A stretch of 5,848 nucleotides of DNA from an uncultured Eubacteriales bacterium. GTDB lineage: Bacteria; Bacillota; Clostridia; Peptostreptococcales; Anaerovoracaceae. The stretch covers positions 1 to 5,848 of the forward strand of contig CADBFL010000114.1 in assembly GCA_902793875.1 (NCBI GenBank). Direction: 5' to 3'. The notes under the pieces are model-generated. The model saw nothing but the letters and a program-made list of their open reading frames with translations. It did no database searches and was not told the origin of the DNA. The translations under genes and the position numbers were made by a program. Below are positions 1 through 5,198 of this stretch, piece after piece (position 1 is the stretch's first letter; each line of letters starts with the position of its first letter).

Positions 1-215
1 CGGCTGTAGCCTTCGGCTCCCGTGTTGGTTATATTGCACCGGCCCGATCCGGTCGCTCTTATCTTGCGGCCGGGTTCCGGAAGCTTTTCGATCACGAGCA
101 CGTCAAGCTGAGGGGCTTCCATCCCGAGCTCTGCGGCTGCGGCAAGACCCGACGCTCCGCCTCCTATGATCACGACATCTGCTTTCCTCTTCTCCATCAG
201 TCCTGTGTTAGTCAT
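1..215 (-). CDS. BaiN/HI0933-like FAD-dependent oxidoreductase, N-terminal part (cut by window edge)
   Basis: Only the first 71 codons are inside the window; the C-terminus lies beyond position 1. The N-terminus shows a Rossmann FAD-binding fold: VVIIGGGASGLAAA at about residues 14-27 (GxGxxG dinucleotide motif), then an acidic residue after the second strand (VLVIEK, E43) that normally contacts the FAD ribose. Next comes GRKIRATGSGRCNITN at about 49-64, the signature of the HI0933/YhiN/BaiN flavoprotein family. One member, BaiN, has been linked to bile-acid dehydroxylation, but the substrate of most members is unknown, so no specific reaction is claimed. The ATG at 215 has no Shine-Dalgarno site because a palindrome abuts it; an in-frame ATG at 197 (MEKRKADVVI) follows an AGGA only 3 bases away. 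Either may be the true start. The gene lies 31 bases after dut and is probably the third gene of the metK operon. Confidence 0.85.
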   Translation of the reverse strand, partial: MTNTGLMEKRKADVVIIGGGASGLAAAAELGMEAPQLDVLVIEKLPEPGRKIRATGSGRCNITNTGAEGYS

Positions 216-217
216 AT

Positions 218-240
218 CTAACGGGGCCTGGCCCCGTTAG
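218..240. repeat. 23-base perfect palindrome between dut and the flavoprotein gene
   Basis: The arm CTAACGGGGCC (218-228) is matched exactly by GGCCCCGTTAG (230-240) around one central T. In the minus-strand mRNA it would form a GC-rich hairpin of about 10 pairs with a 3-base loop, beginning 6 bases after the dut stop codon and ending 2 bases before the first possible flavoprotein start. No T-run follows on either strand, so it is not a standard intrinsic terminator. It could stabilise the upstream mRNA, mark a processing site, restrict translation from the ATG at 215, or bind a dimeric protein as DNA. Confidence 0.8.
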
Positions 241-246
241 AGCTAT

Positions 247-747
247 TTAACTGCCGGTGCTTCCGAAGCCGCCTTTTCTGATCTCTTCAGATCCGGCGCC
301 TTCGGGAACTTCATACCTTACGATAATGCCCTGAACGAACGGCGTCCCGGCTTCGAGCTGCACGTTCTCAGGCGAAGGGTTCTCAAAGCATACCAGTATG
401 TGCCCCTCGTTTCCGGCTTCGCAGTAGTCGGCGTCTATGACTCCCACGGTATTCGGAAGCCTCAGGCCGTACCTGAAGCCGAGGCCGCTCCTCGGCACTA
501 TGAGAAGGACCCTGTCCTTCTCTCCCGGACCGGTCACCCAGCGAACGCCCGTCGGGATCTTCAGCCTCGAGCCGGACTCGAAGTCGAGGTTGAAAGGCAT
601 GTAAAAGTCCATGCCCGCCGAGCCCGAAGTCGCCTGATGCGGCAGTCTGATGGCATCGAACCATTCCCTGAGCTCGCTGTCAGGCAGGCCTTTCACTCCG
701 CAGTCCGCCTTCCACTGTTCAAAACTTACTTTTTCAAAATGCGACAT
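247..747 (-). CDS. dut: dUTP diphosphatase (trimeric dUTPase)
   Basis: The enzyme hydrolyses dUTP to dUMP and pyrophosphate, keeping uracil out of DNA and supplying dUMP for thymidylate synthesis in the cytoplasm. All five motifs of the homotrimeric family are readable in the 166-residue product: I, GSAGMDF (42-48); II, PRSGLGF (85-91); III, NTVGVIDADY (99-108), with D105 as the expected catalytic aspartate and Y108 for uracil/deoxyribose recognition; IV, AGTPFVQGI (133-141) with the conserved Q139; V, KGGFGSTG (158-165), the C-terminal arm that closes over the triphosphate. About 35 extra residues precede motif I, and motif III continues into CEAGNEGHI rather than xGEI; both are, from family knowledge, typical of Clostridia/phage-type dUTPases. 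AGGAG lies 5 bases before the ATG. The start is 29 bases after the metK stop, so cotranscription with metK is likely. Confidence 0.95.
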   Translation of the reverse strand: MSHFEKVSFEQWKADCGVKGLPDSELREWFDAIRLPHQATSGSAGMDFYMPFNLDFESGSRLKIPTGVRWVTGPGEKDRVLLIVPRSGLGFRYGLRLPNTVGVIDADYCEAGNEGHILVCFENPSPENVQLEAGTPFVQGIIVRYEVPEGAGSEEIRKGGFGSTGS

Positions 748-776
748 ATCGTCTCCTGTCCGTGACTTTCCGGTAT

Positions 777-1967
777 TCAGGACGAAAGTCCCGCTGCGAG
801 CCTCAGCGCCTCGGCTTTATCGGTGTCTTCCCATCTCACGCCGAGTCCTGTCCTGCCCATGTGTCCGTAAGCCGCTAGCTTTCTGTACTGCGGCTTTGCC
901 AGGTCAAGAGTCTTTATTATGGCGGCCGGGCGCATGTCGAAGTTCGCCCTGATGAGATCCACTATCTTCTCATCATCTATGACGCCCGTCCCGAATGTCT
1001 CGACAGCAACGGACACCGGCTCGGCGACTCCTATCGCATAGGCAAGCTGGACCTCGCACTCGCCCGCTATCCCCGCCGCCACGATGTTCTTGGCGATGTA
1101 TCTTGCCATGTACGCAGCCGAACGGTCCACCTTCGTAGGATCCTTGCCCGAGAAGGCTCCGCCGCCGTGAGCAGCGTGGCCTCCGTAGGTATCCACGATG
1201 ATCTTGCGGCCGGTCAGACCCGAATCTCCCATCGGTCCGCCGATGACGAACCTGCCGGTCGGGTTCACATAGTATATGGTTTTTTCATCTATGTACTCCG
1301 AAGGAACTACCGGCTTTATGACATGCTCTATCATGTCCTTTCTGACCTGCTCAAGGGATACGTCCCCGCTGTGCTGCGTCGAAACGACTATGGTATCTAT
1401 CCTTTTGATCCTGTCGTCCTCGTACTCGACAGTCACCTGGGTCTTCCCGTCCGGGCCGAGGTAAGGCAGAGTGCCGTCCTTTCTGACCTCAGCCAGCCTC
1501 ATCGCGAGCACGTGCGCCAGCTTTACGGACATCGGCATCAGCTCGCCCGTCTCAGTGCAGGCATATCCGAACATCATTCCCTGATCTCCCGCTCCTATAT
1601 GCGAGAACTCGTCATCCTGTCCGCCGGTCCTCTTTTCGTAGGATTCGTTGACTCCTATCGCGATGTCTTCCGACTGTTTTTCCATGTGGACGATTATCCT
1701 GCAGGTATTCCCGTCGAAGCACACTCCGTCGTGCACGTATCCTATGTCGCAGATCACCTTGCGGGCGATGGCCTCGTAGTCCACATCGAAATCCCCCGAC
1801 GCTTCTCCGAACACCATCAGAAACCCCGTCTTGGTCGCGCACTCGCACGCCACATGGGCATGAGGGTCCTGTTCCAGTATGGCGTCAAGCACCGCGTCGG
1901 ATACCTGGTCGCATATCTTGTCCGGGTGGCCCTCAGTCACCGATTCTGAAGTAAATAGTCTCTTCAT
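777..1967 (-). CDS. metK: S-adenosylmethionine synthetase
   Basis: MetK makes S-adenosylmethionine from methionine and ATP, releasing phosphate and pyrophosphate; it is the cell's source of methyl donor. The 396-residue product has the usual length. Visible motifs: TEGHPDKICDQ (11-21) with the ATP-contacting H14 and metal-binding D16/K17 region; GAGDQGMMFGY (125-135), the methionine/adenine loop hexapeptide; and GGGAFSGKDPTKVDRSAAY (268-286), the phosphate-binding P-loop-like signature. The start MKRLFTSESVTEGHPDK matches the family N-terminus. An in-frame ATG at 2027 would add 20 residues, but it lies upstream of the ribosome-binding site and in a hairpin loop, so I reject it. AAGGAG (1980-1985) is 12 bases from the ATG, a rather long spacer. 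Expression is controlled by the SAM-I riboswitch upstream, giving end-product feedback. Confidence 0.97.
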   Translation of the reverse strand: MKRLFTSESVTEGHPDKICDQVSDAVLDAILEQDPHAHVACECATKTGFLMVFGEASGDFDVDYEAIARKVICDIGYVHDGVCFDGNTCRIIVHMEKQSEDIAIGVNESYEKRTGGQDDEFSHIGAGDQGMMFGYACTETGELMPMSVKLAHVLAMRLAEVRKDGTLPYLGPDGKTQVTVEYEDDRIKRIDTIVVSTQHSGDVSLEQVRKDMIEHVIKPVVPSEYIDEKTIYYVNPTGRFVIGGPMGDSGLTGRKIIVDTYGGHAAHGGGAFSGKDPTKVDRSAAYMARYIAKNIVAAGIAGECEVQLAYAIGVAEPVSVAVETFGTGVIDDEKIVDLIRANFDMRPAAIIKTLDLAKPQYRKLAAYGHMGRTGLGVRWEDTDKAEALRLAAGLSS

Positions 1968-2010
1968 CTCTGATCGTCTCTCCTTTTTAACTGAATTATC
2001 TGCCGTAAAT

Positions 2011-2039
2011 GAGCCGGAAAGAAGCATCTGTTCCGGCCC
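2011..2039 (-). repeat. Second hairpin in the metK leader, after the riboswitch terminator
   Basis: Arms 2011-2019 and 2031-2039 pair over 9 positions in the minus-strand RNA (GGGCCGGAA with TTCCGGCTC, one G-U pair), with an 11-base loop. No U-run follows, so it is not a terminator. It lies between the riboswitch terminator and the metK ribosome-binding site, which it leaves free. It may protect the 5' end of the read-through mRNA or space the leader; its role is unknown. Confidence 0.6.
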
Positions 2040-2055
2040 ATGATGTCACGAGGCG

Positions 2056-2088
2056 AAAAAAAATCCCCTCTGCCGCGCGCAGAGAGAA
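2056..2088 (-). terminator. Intrinsic terminator of the SAM riboswitch expression platform
   Basis: In the minus-strand RNA the arm 2088-2079 (TTCTCTCTGC) pairs with 2073-2064 (GCAGAGGGGA) over 10 positions, including two G-U pairs, around a GCGCG loop, and is followed directly by eight U residues (2063-2056). The 5' arm can instead pair with the riboswitch P1 strand: GCAGA(T)GAG at 2108-2100 is complementary to CTCTCTGC at 2086-2079 with one bulged base. The terminator and P1 therefore form together when SAM is bound, and an antiterminator forms when it is absent. Confidence 0.93.
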
Positions 2089-2096
2089 TGTTTCCG

Positions 2097-2207
2097 ACCC
2101 TCATCTGCCGGAGACATGCCTGCCTCCGTGGGACTTGGCACCTTCACTGCCTGTGAGGTTGCCGCGAGATCGCAGGGCCCATTCCCTCCCTCGCTCTTAA
2201 TAAGGAT
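2097..2207 (-). promoter_or_regulatory. SAM-I (S-box) riboswitch aptamer controlling metK
   Basis: The minus strand carries the S-box core in order: TTATTAAGAG, GAGGGAATGGGCCC, GCGGCAACC, AAGGTGCCAAGTCC and a closing GATGAG. The four-helix junction can be drawn by hand. P1 is 2207-2199 with 2105-2097 (9 pairs, three G-U); P2 is 2194-2190 with 2168-2164 (GCGAG/CTCGC); P3 is 2158-2153 with 2147-2141 (one bulged base); P4 is 2128-2124 with 2113-2109 (CGGAG/CTCCG). Binding of S-adenosylmethionine stabilises P1 and favours the terminator downstream, switching off metK when SAM is plentiful. The predicted transcription start (about 2207, an A) coincides with the first base of P1. Family assignment is established knowledge; pairing was traced manually. 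Confidence 0.95.
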
Positions 2208-2213
2208 GAGATA

Positions 2214-2241
2214 ATTATAGCCCTCTGTCGTATAAAGTCAA
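2214..2241 (-). promoter_or_regulatory. Housekeeping (sigma-A type) promoter of the metK operon
   Basis: On the minus strand a -35 box TTGACT (2241-2236, one mismatch to consensus) is followed by a 16-base spacer and a perfect -10 box TATAAT (2219-2214). Transcription would start near 2207, exactly at the 5' strand of riboswitch helix P1. The near-consensus sequence suggests strong initiation, with control left to the riboswitch. Confidence 0.9.
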
Positions 2242-2260
2242 GCACCTGCACCACAAGATA

Positions 2261-2269
2261 TGGTAGAAT
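2261..2269 (+). promoter_or_regulatory. Possible extended -10 promoter for the downstream unknown gene
   Basis: TGGTAGAAT matches the extended -10 pattern TGnTAtAAT with one mismatch. No convincing -35 box is visible at the usual distance. With standard spacing the transcription start would be about 2276, the A of the ATG of the next gene, implying a leaderless mRNA. The element lies close upstream of the divergent metK promoter, so the two polymerase sites probably compete for space. Confidence 0.4.
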
Positions 2270-2275
2270 CCAGAT

Positions 2276-3568
2276 ATGGCAGAATTCAGGATCATACATG
2301 GCAAAAAATCGATAAGGTACAATCATTTCGAAGATTTCGACTTCGTGAGCTGCCGCGCTGCAGCGACGCGTCTGATGGGCGTCGTCGCTCTGAAGGTCAG
2401 CTGGCGCAGCCGCGAGGACCGGCGTTCGGTCCTCTACCAGATAATCCATCTGGATTATTCCGAATACGGCATAGATGAGTACCGCGAGTTCGAGTGCATC
2501 CCGGGCGATCCGGGCTATTCCGAAAACAAGCAGGAGATGAACGGTCTGTGGGAAAATTTCGTCGCCGTGATGGGAGGCGAAGTCATCGGCATAGACGCCC
2601 CGTGCATGCTCAGGGCCATCGAATCCGCCATGCCTCTTGCGCAGGAGGATGTAAAGCGCGAATACGATGATGATGAGAACCGGGAGTTCAGGGCCTACGC
2701 CAGGCTGAGGATAAGCTACATGACAGATGCTCTCAGCGCCAGGGGAATAACATCTGCCGACTGCAGTCTGCGGGACGCGATCGAGACGCTTTCACCCGCA
2801 AAGCTCAGCGCCTATGAGACCATCAACTACTTCGTGATGCGCATCATAGATCGCGATTATGACGCCGCGGCCACACTCACATCCATGGACAGAGACCGCC
2901 TTCCGGGCATTGAACTTGCCGACGCGGGCATACAGACGCTCATGAGATGCGATATATCGAAAAGCGACAGGCGCAGGGACCCGTCCCCGGACGGAGTCTC
3001 GTATCCTTTCCGGTGCCGCATCACCACTCTCGCCCCCGGCGGGTATTACCACGCGAGCTTCGTCATATGGCTGTCGGGAAGCCGCAGGTCCACAAACCCT
3101 CTCGTCACTGAGATCCGGACCGGTTCGGTGATAAAGATGTCGGATTACGAGGCCGCCATGCAGATCAACAGGACGGAATTCCTGACCGTTTTCCGCTGCG
3201 CCGACAGCATGCTCAACGGTTTCGATCCAAAGTACATCGGGCCGTTCTCACATTCCGTGCCGTCGGCCGTCCCTAACGGCTGGCTCTATACGGCGTACAA
3301 GGGCAGCAACTCATTCGTCGACAGCCCTCATTACCGGCTCGACGATGATGTATACGGATACGCCCTGCTCTCCGTCGCAGGGGAGCTCGTCCTGATGAGC
3401 CACGATCTCCGGAACATCTCGATGCTCGATGACGCGACCATATTCTCGCTCTACTCGCCTTTCATAGAAACAAGGGGCAGGTTCAGGCTCGAGTCGTCGG
3501 TATTCAGGACGCTGTGCCAGGCTCCCGGAGTGCTTTTCGAGGATCTGGTCGAGCCGGGACAGGAGTGA
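2276..3568 (+). CDS. Uncharacterised 430-residue soluble protein
   Basis: I do not recognise this family. The open frame is long, with codon composition like its neighbours (GC-rich, frequent third-position C/G plus ATA and AGG), so it is very probably a real gene. There is no signal peptide, transmembrane segment or cysteine-pair metal motif; the product is rich in Asp, Glu and Arg and looks like a mixed alpha/beta cytoplasmic protein. An acidic helix-like stretch follows residue 120 (QEDVKREYDDDENREF), and the C-terminal half has alternating hydrophobic strands (YGYALLSVAGELVLMSHD). The ATG at 2276 is the only reasonable start: a stop codon lies in frame just upstream (2264) and the next Met is residue 34. 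No Shine-Dalgarno site precedes it. It is divergent from metK and followed by the DnaA-box-rich gap; no terminator is visible after its stop. Function cannot be inferred. Confidence 0.85.
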   Translation: MAEFRIIHGKKSIRYNHFEDFDFVSCRAAATRLMGVVALKVSWRSREDRRSVLYQIIHLDYSEYGIDEYREFECIPGDPGYSENKQEMNGLWENFVAVMGGEVIGIDAPCMLRAIESAMPLAQEDVKREYDDDENREFRAYARLRISYMTDALSARGITSADCSLRDAIETLSPAKLSAYETINYFVMRIIDRDYDAAATLTSMDRDRLPGIELADAGIQTLMRCDISKSDRRRDPSPDGVSYPFRCRITTLAPGGYYHASFVIWLSGSRRSTNPLVTEIRTGSVIKMSDYEAAMQINRTEFLTVFRCADSMLNGFDPKYIGPFSHSVPSAVPNGWLYTAYKGSNSFVDSPHYRLDDDVYGYALLSVAGELVLMSHDLRNISMLDDATIFSLYSPFIETRGRFRLESSVFRTLCQAPGVLFEDLVEPGQE

Positions 3569-3654
3569 CCGTTCCCGCTCTCTTCCTGGGAGGCGCGTAA
3601 GACAAAAAAACAAAAATAAAAACATAAAAAACCGCAGCGAATTATTTTGTTCGA

Positions 3655-3697
3655 TTTTTTGCCGGTCTTTTTTCAACAAAACAGAAAGACCGAAAAA
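3655..3697. repeat. Long interrupted dyad in the AT-rich region
   Basis: CGGTCTTT (3663-3670) is matched by AAAGACCG (3685-3692) around a 14-base spacer, and the symmetry continues outward as a T-run (3655-3660, after a 2-base bulge) opposite an A-run (3693-3697). A T-run follows the stem on neither strand, so it is not an intrinsic terminator. It could extrude as a cruciform or bind a protein. Confidence 0.6.
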
Positions 3698-3712
3698 TGC
3701 ACGGTCTGCGAC

Positions 3713-3721
3713 TTTTCCACA
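3713..3721 (+). promoter_or_regulatory. DnaA box-like site 1 (TTTTCCACA)
   Basis: Fits the relaxed DnaA consensus TTWTNCACA and differs from TTATCCACA at one base. It is followed after 4 bases by ATTTTTGAAA, a pairing repeated at site 4. Confidence 0.6.
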
Positions 3722-3746
3722 AGGATTTTTGAAATCGTATACAATT

Positions 3747-3755
3747 TTATCCACT
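3747..3755 (+). promoter_or_regulatory. DnaA box-like site 2 (TTATCCACT)
   Basis: One mismatch (last base) to TTATCCACA. It lies 15 bases start-to-start from the inverted site 3, so the two form a facing pair around TTATGCA. Confidence 0.55.
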
Positions 3756-3761
3756 TATGCA

Positions 3762-3770
3762 TGTGGAAAA
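3762..3770 (-). promoter_or_regulatory. DnaA box-like site 3 (TTTTCCACA, reverse strand)
   Basis: TGTGGAAAA on the plus strand reads TTTTCCACA on the minus strand, identical to site 1 and a match to TTWTNCACA. It is the only box of the cluster in the reverse orientation. Confidence 0.6.
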
Positions 3771-3785
3771 CTCAAAAGGCTGTTT

Positions 3786-3801
3786 CGTTGAAATTTCAAC
3801 G
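3786..3801. repeat. Perfect 16-base palindrome CGTTGAAATTTCAACG
   Basis: The arms CGTTGAAA and TTTCAACG are exact reverse complements with no spacer. It sits between DnaA-like sites 3 and 4. Symmetry without a loop favours a binding site for a dimeric DNA-binding protein over an RNA hairpin. I cannot name the protein. Confidence 0.7.
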
Positions 3802-3834
3802 CTTGTAACGTTTTTGAATATCTGTCAACAAGAT

Positions 3835-3843
3835 TTATCCACA
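3835..3843 (+). promoter_or_regulatory. DnaA box 4 (perfect TTATCCACA)
   Basis: Exact match to the high-affinity bacterial DnaA box, followed after 2 bases by TTTTTGAAT. It lies 74 bases before the start of the alanyl-tRNA editing gene, so either an origin function or transcriptional control of that gene is possible. Confidence 0.7.
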
Positions 3844-3916
3844 ATTTTTTGAATTTTGCTGAGACTGCGTTTTGTTCGTTTTCGTGAAACGCGTGAAACA
3901 TCGAAAGGAAGTAGGA

Positions 3917-5149
3917 ATGTCAACTGAAAGGATCTATCGGAAAGATGTTTACTGCATCTCAAACGAGGCTGTCGTGACTGAAGTAATACAAAAAAACGGT
4001 TCGGATATCTTCACCTGCGACGCTTCGTGCTTCTACCCCGAAGGAGGCGGACAGCCCTCGGACGCCGGCACAGCCGCAACAGAAAAAGGCGTCTTTGATA
4101 TCGTTCGGGCATATGATGAGGATCTTGCCGGCGATGTGTGGCATGTGACCGATGCGCCGGCAGGCACATTCAGCGCCGGCGACAGAGTGGTCCTTTCCAT
4201 CGACCGTGACCGGCGCTTCCGCAACATGCAGCGCCACCTGGGCGAGCACATGCTGAGCGGCACCATGGACAGCCTCTTCGGCGGTGTCAACAGAGGCTTT
4301 CACATGGGCGATGAATACATAACCATCGACATCGATCTTGACGGACGCATGCTCACTGAAGAGGAGCTCGATCTGGCTGAGCGCACGGTGAACGACGCCA
4401 TATGGGCCGACCTTCCCGTCACCGTGACACGCTTCCCCGACTACGAGTCGTCGCTTTCTCTTCCGGTCAGGAAGAAGGTCCCTCACGAAGGCGAAGTATC
4501 AGTCGTTACCGTCGGCGACCCCGAAGATCCGTACGACTGCATCGCGTGCTGCGGCACCCATCCCTCCCGCTCGTCGGAAGTCGGCCTTCTGTCAATATAC
4601 AAATGCGATCCGAACAAGGGCATGAACCGCATCTTCTTCGACTGCGGCATCGCGGCATGGGAAAAGCTCAGCGCCGATTCGCGCATGCTCTCTGACATAG
4701 CGAAGAAGTATTCATGCTCCCCCGCCGATCTTGCATCGAGGCTCGATCTTGAGGCAGAGAACATCTCTTCTCTCAAGGCCAGGCTCGCGGCGCTTTCGGC
4801 CTACGCGAAAGAGAACGAAAAGGAGCGCATACTGTCCGGCATCAGCGCGCCGGGAAGAAAGACCCGCGCAGCCTGCTACACGACAGAGCTTTTATCCGTC
4901 GATGATCTTCTGAAGCTGGGCTTCTCGGTCATCAGCGAGACCGAAGACCTCCTGCTTCTGATGATGCATCCCGAAAGCTTCACCTGCCTCCTCTTCTCGT
5001 CGGGCGATGCGAAGTGCGGAGCGCTCGTGAAGGAGCGCGCGCCTGAGTTCGGCGGCAGAGGCGGCGGCAGAGACGATAATGCAAGGGCTGTGTTCACATC
5101 TCTTAAGGACATGAAGGCCTTTGCAGATGCGCTCGGGGCTTTGCGCTGA
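3917..5149 (+). CDS. Alanyl-tRNA editing protein, AlaX-L type (with DHHA1 domain)
   Basis: The 410-residue product resembles a free-standing copy of the editing and C-terminal parts of alanyl-tRNA synthetase. Such proteins hydrolyse Ser- or Gly-tRNA(Ala) in the cytoplasm to prevent mistranslation. An N-terminal barrel-like part (about 10-100) contains CFYPEGGGQPSDAG (38-51). The zinc site of the editing domain is complete: HLGEH (H107, H111) and CCGTH (C211, H215), equivalent to HxxxH and CxxxH of AlaRS. A predicted coiled linker follows (about 274-308), then a DHHA1-like domain ending in EFGGRGGGRDDNARA (377-391), the glycine-rich signature of AlaRS C-terminal domains. The catalytic synthetase part is absent, so this is not a truncated AlaRS. 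The ATG at 3917 has AAAGGAAG 5-6 bases upstream; an upstream in-frame TTG (3872) lacks support. It probably forms an operon with the next gene, 49 bases on. Confidence 0.92.
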   Translation: MSTERIYRKDVYCISNEAVVTEVIQKNGSDIFTCDASCFYPEGGGQPSDAGTAATEKGVFDIVRAYDEDLAGDVWHVTDAPAGTFSAGDRVVLSIDRDRRFRNMQRHLGEHMLSGTMDSLFGGVNRGFHMGDEYITIDIDLDGRMLTEEELDLAERTVNDAIWADLPVTVTRFPDYESSLSLPVRKKVPHEGEVSVVTVGDPEDPYDCIACCGTHPSRSSEVGLLSIYKCDPNKGMNRIFFDCGIAAWEKLSADSRMLSDIAKKYSCSPADLASRLDLEAENISSLKARLAALSAYAKENEKERILSGISAPGRKTRAACYTTELLSVDDLLKLGFSVISETEDLLLLMMHPESFTCLLFSSGDAKCGALVKERAPEFGGRGGGRDDNARAVFTSLKDMKAFADALGALR

Positions 5150-5198
5150 AGAGGATCTGTGAGATATTGAAAGCATCAATTTGAAAGGAATACCTGCC

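Larger units (their letters stand above)
3726..3854 (+). repeat. Three direct copies of TTTTTGAAW
   Basis: Copies lie at 3726-3734 (TTTTTGAAA), 3811-3819 (TTTTTGAAT) and 3846-3854 (TTTTTGAAT). The first and third each follow a DnaA-box-like site within 2-4 bases, giving a repeated composite module; the second stands alone. In an AT-rich region short T-rich repeats can arise by chance, so the pairing with the boxes is the stronger observation. Confidence 0.5.
3569..3916. other. AT-rich non-coding region with DnaA-box cluster (replication-origin-like)
   Basis: This 348-base gap contains no supportable gene. After about 30 ordinary bases it becomes very AT-rich: I count 14 G/C in 3601-3660, only 4 of them in 3601-3630, where the plus strand is almost all A. 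To the right, 3713-3843 holds four DnaA-box-like sites, a perfect 16-base palindrome and copies of TTTTTGAAW. An easily melted segment beside clustered DnaA boxes is the layout of a bacterial oriC (DUE plus boxes). Against this, dnaA, dnaN and the usual origin neighbours are absent from the window. Alternatives are a DnaA-titrating or reactivating locus, DnaA control of the downstream alaX-type gene, or simply a regulatory region. No clear -35/-10 pair for the downstream gene was found here. Confidence 0.5.

Noticed and set aside
1167..1949. 260-codon open frame on the plus strand
   Set aside because: It lies entirely opposite metK, and its translation shows no coherent motifs; it is a shadow of a strongly conserved gene.
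1968..2027. Upstream in-frame ATG that would extend MetK by 20 residues
   Set aside because: It precedes the Shine-Dalgarno site and lies in a leader hairpin loop; the added residues are absent from the family's usual N-terminus.
3569..3631. Intrinsic terminator after the unknown gene
   Set aside because: Only a 4-base stem (TCCC/GGGA) can be drawn and it is followed by A residues, not T, on the plus strand.
3311..3754. 147-codon minus-strand open frame reaching into the AT-rich gap
   Set aside because: Half overlaps the unknown gene antisense; the start is a GTG without a ribosome-binding site, and the phenylalanine-rich segment only reflects the A-rich tract.
3755..3763. Fifth DnaA box (TTATGCATG)
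   Set aside because: Two mismatches in the most conserved CACA part, and it overlaps sites 2 and 3.
3883..3899. Tandem CGTGAAAC repeat just before the alanyl-tRNA editing gene
   Set aside because: Only two 8-base copies one base apart; too short to distinguish from chance or to assign a role.
3872..3916. Upstream TTG start for the alanyl-tRNA editing gene
   Set aside because: No ribosome-binding site before it, while AAAGGAAG is well placed before the ATG at 3917.
3959..4486. 175-codon minus-strand open frame
   Set aside because: Antisense to the zinc-site region of the alanyl-tRNA editing gene, with no recognisable protein features.
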